DNA of 8,725 nt from W1P20-047 sp045118335 (GCA_045118335.1 JBGUXY010000028.1:1-8725), one strand, 5' to 3'. Numbered from the stretch's first letter, positions 1-6,898 are shown. Notes: a model not told the origin generated them from the sequence alone. Made by a program: numbers and translations.

Positions 1-73
1 CTCGGTAGCTCAACGGCAGAGCATCCGGCTGTTAACCGGAGGGTTGTAGGTTCGAATCCTACCCGGGGAGCCA
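1..73 (+). tRNA. tRNA-Asn (anticodon GTT), 5' end clipped by the window
   Basis: The D-arm (GCTC...GAGC), the anticodon stem-loop CCGGCTGTTAACCGG with anticodon GTT, and the T-arm GTAGG-TTCGAAT-CCTAC are all readable, and the gene ends in an encoded CCA at 71-73. The acceptor 3' strand CCGGGGA implies a 5' strand of seven bases, of which only CTCGG is present, so about two bases lie outside the window. GTT decodes Asn codons. The 3' half of a tRNA gene is a classic target for tyrosine integrases, and the repeats and integrase in this window suggest it is the attachment site of the island that follows. Confidence 0.95.
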
Positions 74-82
74 GAAACCCCA

Positions 83-110
83 GGTCAACCCGTTGTGGTT
101 GGCCTTTCTT
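83..110 (+). terminator. Rho-independent terminator of tRNA-Asn
   Basis: GGTCAACC (83-90) pairs with GGTTGGCC (97-104) through eight base pairs including one G-U. The loop is six bases, and TTTCTT follows at 105-110. It sits ten bases after the CCA end, where a tRNA terminator is expected. It may also have been brought in by the element if the crossover lies within the tRNA. Confidence 0.6.
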
Positions 111-150
111 GTTGGTCAAAACCGACACGTGACCGACAAATGACCGACAT
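110..150. repeat. Left-end integrase arm-type repeats (ACCNACA), attL side
   Basis: Three direct copies of ACCGACA begin at 121, 132 and 143, an exact 11-bp period close to one helical turn, each followed by a variable few bases. An inverted copy of the same consensus (TGTTGGT, 110-116) lies just to the left. The same ACCNACA motif recurs three times at the far right of the window (8692, 8703, 8715), beside the integrase start. Tyrosine integrases of the lambda/Tn916 type bind short direct repeats flanking the core site with an N-terminal domain, and these fit that role. The binding role is inferred; the repeats are seen directly. The core crossover is probably inside the tRNA 3' half. Confidence 0.6.
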
Positions 151-183
151 GGACGAGGCTCTCGCCATGGCGAAGGCGTCAAA

Positions 184-215
184 TTGATAGGAAGTGTATG
201 CGCTATTCCTATCAA
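184..215 (-). terminator. Perfect 10-bp hairpin over the toxin stop codon, probable terminator
   Basis: TTGATAGGAA (184-193) and TTCCTATCAA (206-215) are perfect inverted arms around a 12-base loop. The toxin stop codon (212-214) lies inside one arm. Read on the minus strand, the hairpin is followed by only a short T run (TTT), so it is a weak intrinsic terminator at best. It probably ends the AbiE-type transcript before it runs antisense into tRNA-Asn. A role as an accessory site for excision, next to the arm repeats, cannot be excluded. Confidence 0.5.
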
Positions 216-1219
216 TCGCCTTCTCGCTCGGCGTTAATAAGCTCCTCCAACTCATCCATGTATGCGACGATGTCTTCGAATGCTGGCACTTCGCCGAATA
301 TCATTGGGCGCATAGCGATATAGTCGGCTTCCAGCTCGGCAAGCCTGGCTTCTTGCGGAGCAAGCTTAAGCGTGCTGGGTTTGGCATCGGCGAGCTTTGA
401 CCAGGGGGTTCGGTAAAATTTCTCCTTGAACGCCACCACCTTGGAAAGAAGTTCGGGTTGCGCGATAGCGCTTGCTGCTACATCGGAATGCCCAAGCCGG
501 TACATGTCGTAGTAATGGCGGGCATAGCGTCTGGGCATGGCCTTGCCCTCGGGCCGATTCGCCTCCTGGTGTAGGATGGTCGCCTTCTCCCAGAATGTGC
601 GCTCGGGTACGGCTGTCTTCACGGTTGTCGAAGGAGTCCCAAAAAGCTGAGGGTGCAGTTCTGCGACATAAGGGGTTATCGTTGCAGGTGCTGATGGGGC
701 CCATGCGGCGAGTGGGCCAATTTCGAGTTTGACTACGTCCAAGGTCGCCGGCGAGCTGAACAGCCTGGGGTAGGCGAACAGCACCGTCTCCTCTCCCTCG
801 CCTGCACGCACGTCGGCCTCGCTGCCAAGCTCCTCTGACAACCCCGATTTGAGCGAGGGGGCGAACACGTCTGCAAGGTAGGCATTCGTACGCTCGATGG
901 TCTCGAGTTTGAACTTGTCCTGCTTGGTGTTGGAGCGCTCCTCCCACGGTTCGTCGAGCCCATAGCCGATGAGTCGCCAGTCAAGGATGAGGTCGACGTC
1001 TTCAGAAAACCGCTCGATGAGCCCGTAAGCTTTGGAGAGGCTCGTCCCTCCCTTAAACACTATCGATTCCTTGAACTCGCTGCGATGGAATAGGTGGTCG
1101 AGCAGATAGCAGACCCAGAAGTCCTTCTCGATAATCGCCGGTTCAAGCCCCATATCGGCAGCGGCAATTCTGAAAAGGTCGGATCTAGCTCGACTGTTTT
1201 CCTTCGCGATGCCTATCAT
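212..1219 (-). CDS. AbiEii-type nucleotidyltransferase toxin (DUF1814-like)
   Basis: This 335-residue protein has the hallmarks of AbiEii-family toxins, which form type IV toxin-antitoxin/abortive-infection systems and transfer nucleotides to RNA targets (shown for tRNA acceptors in some relatives). Visible motifs, in order, are EKDFW near residue 31, the nucleotidyltransferase signature FKGGTSLS (55-62) with SEDVD (72-76) supplying the metal-binding Asp pair, ERTFWEK (206-212), and RYARHYYD (231-238). All expected motifs are intact and the length is normal, so it looks functional. The ATG at 1219 is chosen over an upstream one at 1264 because AAGGAG lies just before it and it overlaps the antitoxin stop as ATGA, implying translational coupling. 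The exact RNA target cannot be read from sequence. Confidence 0.92.
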   Translation of the reverse strand: MIGIAKENSRARSDLFRIAAADMGLEPAIIEKDFWVCYLLDHLFHRSEFKESIVFKGGTSLSKAYGLIERFSEDVDLILDWRLIGYGLDEPWEERSNTKQDKFKLETIERTNAYLADVFAPSLKSGLSEELGSEADVRAGEGEETVLFAYPRLFSSPATLDVVKLEIGPLAAWAPSAPATITPYVAELHPQLFGTPSTTVKTAVPERTFWEKATILHQEANRPEGKAMPRRYARHYYDMYRLGHSDVAASAIAQPELLSKVVAFKEKFYRTPWSKLADAKPSTLKLAPQEARLAELEADYIAMRPMIFGEVPAFEDIVAYMDELEELINAEREGD

Positions 1220-1833
1220 TTGGGTTCTCCTTCCGCGATTCGTCTGGCAGCCCGCCTGATCCAATCCGTGGAGCGCTGGGTCTCGTCGAACAGGGTTTTC
1301 TTCTCGTCAGAGCTGAGCCTCTTGGCGATGCGTGCTACGACATCATCGTCGACCCTGTCCTTGCCGAGCGCCTTGAGCGCCTGAACGACGAGGAGCGTCG
1401 AGTGCGACATTCCCACAAGGTCCTTATTCGCCGCATGTTTGAATTTCACCTCGAAGGGCTCTACCGAAATTGACGTATAGGGCCCTGTGCTGATATAGGC
1501 GTAAACAGCGGGGACCTGGGTGTCGAGGCCCATTCGGTTCAATGCGTGGTCTCCAGAGGGGGCAATGGTCCAGCCGCGTGCGCGGGCGACCGCCTCGGCA
1601 ATGGCATCGACGTCGGGTGGCACCGTGCGGCCGAGCAAGTCGCTGAAGCGGGGCTTGTAGTACACCCCGCGTGCGGCTCTGGCGATTTGTCCTGCATCGG
1701 CCATCTCTTTGAATGCACGCCGGATACTGTTGCTGTCTGCGATGTCGGCGAAGTCGGTGGCGGTGAAGGCAGAGTCGTCGGGAAGCGATTCCACTCTTCT
1801 TCGAATTCCGTCCTTGATGCCTTTGTCGTTCAT
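1216..1833 (-). CDS. AbiEi-like winged-helix antitoxin (DUF6088-like)
   Basis: The product has 205 residues. Residues about 12-60 form a winged helix-turn-helix (FTATDFADIAD, SIRRAFKEM, then the wing around RAARGVYYKP), and a longer C-terminal region follows (GDHALNRMGLDTQ, YISTGPYTSI) of the kind seen in AbiEi/DUF6088 antitoxins. In this family the N-terminal domain binds operator repeats to repress the operon, and the C-terminal part counters the toxin. The ATG at 1833 has GGAG five bases upstream. The longer frame starting at 1866 would begin inside the operator and lacks a ribosome site, so it is not used. The stop overlaps the toxin start by four bases. The family name rests on pattern recognition and partner identity. 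Confidence 0.85.
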   Translation of the reverse strand: MNDKGIKDGIRRRVESLPDDSAFTATDFADIADSNSIRRAFKEMADAGQIARAARGVYYKPRFSDLLGRTVPPDVDAIAEAVARARGWTIAPSGDHALNRMGLDTQVPAVYAYISTGPYTSISVEPFEVKFKHAANKDLVGMSHSTLLVVQALKALGKDRVDDDVVARIAKRLSSDEKKTLFDETQRSTDWIRRAARRIAEGEPK

Positions 1834-1847
1834 GCCTCTCCAATCAA

Positions 1848-1877
1848 AATCACAAATAGTATACAATATTTGTGATT
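1848..1877. promoter_or_regulatory. Operator: perfect 11-bp inverted repeat in the divergent intergenic region
   Basis: AATCACAAATA (1848-1858) is mirrored exactly by TATTTGTGATT (1867-1877) around the 8-base spacer GTATACAA. It lies directly upstream of the antitoxin start at 1833 and covers the predicted antitoxin -10 box. AbiEi antitoxins are known to repress their operons by binding inverted repeats near the promoter, so this is the likely autoregulatory site. The right arm also overlaps a possible -35 for the divergent LRR-exonuclease gene, so one protein could control both directions. Confidence 0.75.
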
Positions 1878-1886
1878 GATTTTCAC
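1858..1886 (-). promoter_or_regulatory. Candidate sigma-70-like promoter of the AbiE-type operon
   Basis: On the minus strand GTGAAA (1886-1881, four of six matches to TTGACA) is separated by 17 bp from TATACT (1863-1858, five of six matches to TATAAT). Transcription would start near 1851, leaving a leader of about 18 bases with the GGAG ribosome site before the ATG at 1833. The inverted-repeat operator lies across the spacer and -10. Confidence 0.5.
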
Positions 1887-1897
1887 CAGATTATTAT
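1870..1897 (+). promoter_or_regulatory. Candidate promoter of the LRR-exonuclease gene
   Basis: TTGTGA (1870-1875) and TATTAT (1892-1897, five of six to TATAAT) are 16 bp apart, giving a start near 1904 and a leader of about 70 bases before the ATG at 1976. The -35 element lies inside the right arm of the operator. TATCAT at 1923-1928 is an alternative -10 without a good -35. Confidence 0.35.
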
Positions 1898-1975
1898 CGA
1901 AAGCTTAAAGTCGAACGTGCTGTATCATCATAGAAACGGATAAACAGATATTGCCACTAATACGAGAGGCCAGTT

Positions 1976-3685
1976 ATGGGTAGATTTGGCATACAGGACG
2001 GGACAGGCATTCGTTGGGAATACGACGAAGAGCACCGCACTCTCTACATTGACGGCAAGGGTGCAATGGGCGACATGCTCAAAACCATTCGCGTCGAGAG
2101 CGACAAGACGCAAAGCGGCTATTCTGAAAAAACTGTTCGCGAAGTGCCCTGGGAGAACGTTTCGTCAGAGGCCGAGGTTCTAGATATTTCTCCAGATGTG
2201 AGCACCGTTGCTGCAACAGCTTTTATGGGCTTCAAGAATCTTCGTAAAGCCTATCTACCTGGTGTCGTTTCGATTGGAATCAGCGCATTCTACATGTGCG
2301 AAAAGCTTGAAGCGATTGAGATGTCAAACGTATGCGTTATCGGGTCGTCAGCATTCGAACGCTGCAGCTCACTTGATCAATTGCTAATCAACAAGACCGA
2401 TAGAGATGCCACTCGTTCGTCGAAACCCAAGTTCATTCTTCCCAAAGTAATGGCCGTTGGCAATTTTGCTTTCTGCAATTGCAAGAAACTCGCATCGATC
2501 TCACTGCCGCTATGCGCCTCTGTCGGCGATTATGCTTTCATGTGGTGTGAATCCCTTGTTGAAGCCAATCTGCCGAACACCGCTCAAGTTGGGAAAGGCG
2601 CTTTTATGCGGTGCCCAGTCTTGCGAAAAGCCAAGATTCTTTCTGGCGCCACAGTTGGAAAAGGCGCTCTTGTGCGTTCGGGTGCAAATTGGTTTGAATA
2701 TGCTACCGATAAGAGCTCTTCCGAAACTTCGAATCCTGAGGAAAACCCAGATGCGTTCGTCTTCTTTGATATAGAAACAACCGGGATAGAAATTGATTCG
2801 GAACTCACCGAAATCGCCGCTGTAAAGACTCGAGGCGACGGGAGTGTTTCCGGGTATTTCCATACCTTCGCAAAGCCCACGCAGAGAATACCTTCGGAGA
2901 CGATTGCCTTCAATGGCATCGACGATGACATGGTCGCTAATGCGCCGGCGCAGCGTGCGGCGGTGGAATCATTCCTCAAGTTCGTTGATGGCCTTCCTGT
3001 AGTGGGACAAAACATTAAGCGATTCGACATACCTGTTTTGACATCCGCTTATTGTGACGAACTTCCTCTGTCGAAGGTTATAGATACGCTTGAAATCGCA
3101 AACACGAAAGAGATTCCAGGTGCAGCTGATTGCAAGCAGACAACGATATATGGAAGCGCCTTGGCATATGGCGGAATGGAGCCGACATCGGTTCAGGGAC
3201 ATGCACACAGAGCACTTTATGACGCTGACGTCAATCGAATCATATTCAACTATCTGCAAACTCTTGGGCCTAAAGAAACAGCTACGAAAAGAAGACGCTC
3301 AACAGGCGATCCGGGTATTAGCAAATTCTATTCAAAAGAATACAAAGAGAAACACGGCGCCGGTATTGATTTGAAGGATATTGAACCGACAGTCGACCCA
3401 GCCGAAATCGATCCCGCTAATCCGCTCTTTGGAAAACATGTTTGCCAGACGACGGTAGATGATGAAATGCCGATTTGGCAGATCGTCATCAACATGGGCG
3501 GCATTCCAGAATCAAATGCCGTCAAGTCGATGGATGTTCTGATTGTCGGCGCAGATGGGAATGGGTTTTTCAGGGGAAAGCCGACAAGGAAAGTCACATT
3601 GGCGCAAGAGTTGCAAGAAAATGGCAAAGAAGTACTTGTCATCACCGAAAACGAGTTTTATCAGCTTGCTGGAGTCGAGGATTAG
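1976..3685 (+). CDS. BspA-like leucine-rich repeat - DEDDh exonuclease - BRCT fusion protein
   Basis: This 569-residue protein has three parts. Residues about 10-75 resemble the usual start of BspA-type proteins (IRWEYDEEHRTLYIDGKGAM, then VPWENV). Residues about 76-236 hold roughly seven repeats of the type VGxxAFxxCxxLxxxxLP (LRR_5). Residues 261-427 form a DnaQ-like 3'-5' exonuclease: ExoI FFDIETTG (D265, E267), ExoII around GQNIKRFDIPVL (D351), and the DEDDh motif HRALYD (H411, D416). Residues about 485-566 look like a BRCT domain (LFGKHV, NMGGIPES, MDVLIVG, AQELQENGKEVLVITENEF). There is no signal peptide or membrane segment, so unlike typical BspA proteins it should be cytoplasmic. All catalytic acids are present. 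GAGAGG lies seven bases before the ATG. The DNA is clearly richer in A+T than its neighbours. Nuclease activity is inferred; the role of the LRR, perhaps target or partner recognition, is unknown. Confidence 0.88.
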   Translation: MGRFGIQDGTGIRWEYDEEHRTLYIDGKGAMGDMLKTIRVESDKTQSGYSEKTVREVPWENVSSEAEVLDISPDVSTVAATAFMGFKNLRKAYLPGVVSIGISAFYMCEKLEAIEMSNVCVIGSSAFERCSSLDQLLINKTDRDATRSSKPKFILPKVMAVGNFAFCNCKKLASISLPLCASVGDYAFMWCESLVEANLPNTAQVGKGAFMRCPVLRKAKILSGATVGKGALVRSGANWFEYATDKSSSETSNPEENPDAFVFFDIETTGIEIDSELTEIAAVKTRGDGSVSGYFHTFAKPTQRIPSETIAFNGIDDDMVANAPAQRAAVESFLKFVDGLPVVGQNIKRFDIPVLTSAYCDELPLSKVIDTLEIANTKEIPGAADCKQTTIYGSALAYGGMEPTSVQGHAHRALYDADVNRIIFNYLQTLGPKETATKRRRSTGDPGISKFYSKEYKEKHGAGIDLKDIEPTVDPAEIDPANPLFGKHVCQTTVDDEMPIWQIVINMGGIPESNAVKSMDVLIVGADGNGFFRGKPTRKVTLAQELQENGKEVLVITENEFYQLAGVED

Positions 3686-3687
3686 CA

Positions 3688-3987
3688 ATGGATAATTCTT
3701 CTAGCGTCATCACGTCAGACGAGTCAGAAATCAGAGCTTTGTTTGGGTTTGCGAAATCTATCGACAAGCACCCCATCGTCTACAAGAGAAAGCGCGAAGA
3801 CGGCAAGGGCATATCATCGCATCTTGTGTCGTCGTTGCGTCTAATCCAACTTGACGAGGACAAGAAGATAGGCTCACTCGAAATTGACATCGACAGCGGT
3901 GAAACCATCCGAATATGCTCCGCCTATTTGAAGGAAATGCAGAACAGCAAGTTTTCGTTCGATTCGAAAATCGAGCAGGATAGTTAA
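3688..3987 (+). CDS. Unrecognised 99-residue protein paired with the LRR-exonuclease gene
   Basis: The ATG at 3688 follows the upstream stop codon by two bases, with GAGG about nine bases ahead, so the two genes are almost certainly cotranscribed. The product is soluble and charged. A helical N-terminal stretch (SDESEIRALFGFAKSID) is followed by a basic segment (YKRKREDGKG) and two likely beta strands (SLRLIQLDED, GSLEIDIDSGETIRI), then AYLKEMQNSKFSF. There is no membrane segment, signal peptide or recognisable catalytic motif. It shares the low G+C of the gene before it. I recognise no family. By context it could be a partner, regulator or inhibitor of the exonuclease, but nothing in its sequence proves that. 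Confidence 0.8.
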   Translation: MDNSSSVITSDESEIRALFGFAKSIDKHPIVYKRKREDGKGISSHLVSSLRLIQLDEDKKIGSLEIDIDSGETIRICSAYLKEMQNSKFSFDSKIEQDS

Positions 3988-4404
3988 GCAAAAGGCGCGA
4001 TTGAACGAGTAGACGGATGGGATTACCAACATAGGATAAGGTTTCGCTGCCCATTCGAGCAGATTGGACATTTTCAACTTGGGCTGGTTCAATTCCGAGT
4101 GAATGCCGCGCGTTGCAAGCGTACCCGAATGCGTACGACGCAATCCGCGCATCGTCATAGCCATTCCGCGATGCGCGGAAAAAGCGTGTGCTTAACGCCG
4201 AGAGACTTTCAGCATGCGGGCGATGGGGAGGGGGCAAATCGTCTCATTTTCGCTTGCCGACGTTATCCGATTCCGCCCGTCCTCTTCTTCATAGATTCCT
4301 CTCCTTCACCTGACGTCTCAGCGCCGCCGAAATTGGAGTGGCAACCCCAGCAATGCCAGAGATTCGTTTTTAGGATTTCTGGCGGAACTTGCCCTTAAGC
4401 CAAA
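3988..4404. other. Convergent intergenic region, no convincing gene
   Basis: About 417 bp separate the plus-strand exonuclease pair from the minus-strand PHP-ATPase operon. Frames that cross it on either strand have erratic composition, lack ribosome sites and look non-coding. It contains hairpins: TTCCGCG-ATG-CGCGGAA at 4164-4180, a short CGTAC/GTACG repeat near 4120-4140, and an 11-bp stem at 4355-4383. It may hold terminators for both units, an untranslated RNA, or remnants of a decayed gene. I could not decide between these. Confidence 0.5.
4355..4383. terminator. 11-bp hairpin between convergent genes, possible bidirectional terminator
   Basis: GCCAGAGATTC (4355-4365) pairs with GGATTTCTGGC (4373-4383) through eleven pairs on the plus strand, two of them G-U, around the loop GTTTTTA. 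It lies between converging transcripts, 22 bases past the end of the minus-strand operon. There is no proper T tract after it on either strand, so intrinsic termination is uncertain. Confidence 0.35.
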
Positions 4405-4764
4405 TTAGCCCCCTTGATTCGATTGAGCCTTGTCATTCCGAGAATCGCTCAGTTCTCCCTTCATCAACTCCGCCACGGTGGCGACCTCGGTCTCGAGGTC
4501 TGCGACATACGCCTTCATCGCCGAATAAATGAACTCACGCGGGTATTCTTCGGACTCGACGAACTTAATTTCCAGATCGTTCACCACCATTAGTTGTGCC
4601 ATGAGCAGGAACGTCTCCTTGAGATCCGCCTGGCATTGGGTCTCGTCGTTCAGGTTGATCTGCTTAACGGTCTGGCATGCACCACCGAAGACGACTTTCA
4701 GGAAATCAACACCGCCAACATCCTTCACCTCGAAAGAGACATTCACTTCATCACGAGAGCTCAT
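4405..4764 (-). CDS. Unrecognised 119-residue protein, downstream partner of the PHP-ATPase
   Basis: The start at 4764 overlaps the end of the ATPase gene by 14 bases and has a strong AGGAAGG ribosome site inside it, so the pair is translated from one message. The protein is acidic and soluble. Its N-terminal part looks strand-rich (VNVSFEVKDV, DFLKVVFGG), followed by long helices (DLKETFLLMAQLMVV, EFIYSAMKAYVADLETEVATVAELM) and a polar, probably disordered tail. There is no catalytic motif, signal peptide or membrane segment. I recognise no family. A small cofactor, inhibitor or regulator of the ATPase is plausible from position only. Confidence 0.82.
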   Translation of the reverse strand: MSSRDEVNVSFEVKDVGGVDFLKVVFGGACQTVKQINLNDETQCQADLKETFLLMAQLMVVNDLEIKFVESEEYPREFIYSAMKAYVADLETEVATVAELMKGELSDSRNDKAQSNQGG

Positions 4765-6898
4765 ACATATCCTTCCTGTCGTAGAAAGCCTCCTCGCCGC
4801 CTTCGAGGATTTCCATGCTCACCTTAGACCAGATTCTCGTATCGCTCGGATCGTCGTGGCTGGCTAGCGAGTTCGAGAACGGGCTGCCGCTGTAGATCGC
4901 GAAATCGCCAGCTCCATGGTACTCTGCGAGTATTGCTTGGACCGGCGCCGTCCTCACGGCTATATTCGCATTGTGAGTTGCAGCAACAACCGTCTTCCCT
5001 CTCGCTGCGAGTCCAAGTAGTATCGGCCTAATCTCCTCGTCGACGTAGGAGTTCCCCATGCCCCGCTCAGGCTCGTCCAGCAAGTAATAATCGCGGTCCT
5101 CTTCGAGGAACCGCGACAGCATTACAATCGCCAGCTCTCCGTCCGATGGCACGTATGGGGCCTCGTTGCCTTTCAGCATCGTGTACTTCTTCACGCCGAC
5201 GAAATCGTCAGCAGAGGAGACACCCTTCTCCTTCAGGAGCTTCACGAGGCCTTCGCAGACTGAAACGGCTTCGTTCCCGAAGGCCTCCTGCTGGAGCTTC
5301 TTCACCTGCCGCCTGATGTTCGTAAGCGGGGTCATCTTGTTGTTGAAATACTCGGCTGGATTAGAGCCCTCGCTGATCATCAGGTAGCGGGTGACCGTAA
5401 GTATCGTCCCCTTGTCCTTCAGGACGCCGAAAACGACTGATGTCTTCCTGCTCTGGCCGTTAACGTTCGCGAGGATCTCGGAACAGTTCCGATGAAGGCC
5501 TATGCGGTTTGAGGCAAAGTCGAGGAAGCCCGCGCTACTCGGTGCCGACGGGGCGTCGCAAAGCCGCTCAGCGTGCTTCTTGATGTTCTCAATCGAGAAC
5601 TTGCAGAGCCTTATCGAGTACTTCTCCACCACGAGCGCCTCGACGGCTTCCGATGCCTTTTCCGAGAGTTCCTCGAGCAGAAACGCCAGCTCTTCGACTT
5701 TCGCAGCCGAGAGATAGCGACCGAAGTCTACCTGTTCGAGTTCCGCAATCGCAGCATCGACGTGACCGCGATCATCCTTTGCCCTCCTCAAATCAGATTC
5801 TTTCGTGAAATGAGGCAACGTTGTTACATCGGCCACCTTGAGCCTCAGGCGGTTCTTGTTCGTTATCTTCGCCTTGTGGTAGCGGATGTACGTTGACTGC
5901 AGAGAGATGACCGTGCTTTCGCCCCACTCTTCAATCGCTTTGAAGTCATCTTCGCAACTATCCGCGCCGACAGCGGAGGCCTTGCAGCTCGCCCAGTCGG
6001 GCGCGAGCTCCGCATCGTAAGCCTCCCGGAAGTTGGAGCTTCGGTAGAGCGCGGCGGTCTGGCCCTGCTCGCGCAGCCCCCGCTCGACCGCCTCGATGAG
6101 CTTGGACTTCCCCGTGCCCTTCTGGCCGAACATGATGTTCACGCCTCGGTACAGCTCGACGGTTCGCTCTTTCGCGCCTGGCAGGGGGACAACCGTCACG
6201 CTCGCTGGAGCCCCCTCGTTTAGGACGCAGGAGTTGTACTCGTCGACGTTGCCCTCGACCAGCCGGGCAAACGCCTCGAAAGAGGCGATGGGGAACCGCA
6301 GGTCCATCAAGTTCGAGCCGTGGTAAGCGTTCCAGTCCTTGACGTCGCTACCCAGGATGACCCTGTATCCGTTGCGGGAGAGTACACCGAGCGAATGGTG
6401 GCTTGGCTCGTGTATGATCCTGCGCGGATTTCGCACGGCTGACTCGAGCAGTTCGCTAGCGTCGTCGGGGATGTTGCGCGGCTTTTTCCCGCTACGCTTT
6501 CCATGGCCATGTGGGATGTAGAGAACGTCGAAGCTATCGATTGCTGAAACGACATCTTCGACAGCGAGCAGCACGTCATCCGGTTTCGTCTCGCCAATCA
6601 GATTGGCGACTGCAGACCGGAACGTTTCTGCTTCCTTAGGGTTGCACATAACAATCAGATGCCATTGGTTTTCGCCCTGCATGTCGAGTTCTACCCCAGG
6701 CCAAACTTGGCATACTCCTTCGGAAGCCTTCCGAAGCTCGATATATTGCTCGTAATCGAAGACGTTGTGGTTGGCGATTCCCGCTATGCCAACCCCCGCG
6801 GATCGCATCTTCTCTGCGAAAGCCCCGGGGTCGATCTCTCGTCCAACCCCATCGCCGGCTTTGGCGTTCCTCGTATGGCAATGAAGGTCTATCCTCAT
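4751..6898 (-). CDS. PHP phosphoesterase - ABC/SMC-like ATPase fusion protein
   Basis: The 715-residue product starts with a PHP domain (residues about 2-220): RIDLHCHT with the HxH metal pair (H6, H8), NHN (H44), PGVEL (E70), HLIV (H80), IPHGH (H130, H132) and GSD (D185). An ABC-type ATPase follows: Walker A GQKGTGKS (258-265), a mostly helical insert of about 300 residues, signature-like PSDGE (584-588), Walker B YYLLDEPE (D608, E609) and switch ATHNA (H642). PHP domains are metal-dependent phosphoesterases, and fusions to such ATPases (TrlF-like and related) are found near mobile elements. Phosphate or nucleic-acid hydrolysis gated by ATP is the likely activity, with substrate unknown. The final PHP motif usually reads SDxH but here is SDVK, so metal binding may be altered. 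The ATG at 6898 has AGGAG five bases upstream; an earlier TTG at 6925 lacks this. Confidence 0.88.
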   Translation of the reverse strand: MRIDLHCHTRNAKAGDGVGREIDPGAFAEKMRSAGVGIAGIANHNVFDYEQYIELRKASEGVCQVWPGVELDMQGENQWHLIVMCNPKEAETFRSAVANLIGETKPDDVLLAVEDVVSAIDSFDVLYIPHGHGKRSGKKPRNIPDDASELLESAVRNPRRIIHEPSHHSLGVLSRNGYRVILGSDVKDWNAYHGSNLMDLRFPIASFEAFARLVEGNVDEYNSCVLNEGAPASVTVVPLPGAKERTVELYRGVNIMFGQKGTGKSKLIEAVERGLREQGQTAALYRSSNFREAYDAELAPDWASCKASAVGADSCEDDFKAIEEWGESTVISLQSTYIRYHKAKITNKNRLRLKVADVTTLPHFTKESDLRRAKDDRGHVDAAIAELEQVDFGRYLSAAKVEELAFLLEELSEKASEAVEALVVEKYSIRLCKFSIENIKKHAERLCDAPSAPSSAGFLDFASNRIGLHRNCSEILANVNGQSRKTSVVFGVLKDKGTILTVTRYLMISEGSNPAEYFNNKMTPLTNIRRQVKKLQQEAFGNEAVSVCEGLVKLLKEKGVSSADDFVGVKKYTMLKGNEAPYVPSDGELAIVMLSRFLEEDRDYYLLDEPERGMGNSYVDEEIRPILLGLAARGKTVVAATHNANIAVRTAPVQAILAEYHGAGDFAIYSGSPFSNSLASHDDPSDTRIWSKVSMEILEGGEEAFYDRKDMYELS

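Noticed and set aside
162..173. 12-bp palindrome TCGCCATGGCGA near the left repeats
   Set aside because: It is perfect but isolated, with no loop and no related copy at the right end. It may be chance.
366..947. Long minus-strand frame of 193 codons inside the toxin gene
   Set aside because: It lies fully within the AbiEii-type toxin in another frame, is rich in Arg, Gly, His and Cys, and has no family motif. It is a shadow of G+C-rich coding DNA.
1834..1866. Upstream start for the antitoxin at 1866
   Set aside because: It would begin within the operator and -10 region and has no ribosome site. The ATG at 1833 has GGAG at good spacing.
3874..4164. Minus-strand 96-codon frame antisense to the 99-residue gene and entering the intergenic gap
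   Set aside because: Composition is not protein-like at its start, there is no convincing ribosome site, and half of it is antisense to a better-supported gene. A decayed gene remains possible.
4099..4398. Plus-strand 99-codon frame in the convergent gap
   Set aside because: It is rich in Arg, Pro, Ser and Cys, with no ribosome site or recognisable motif.
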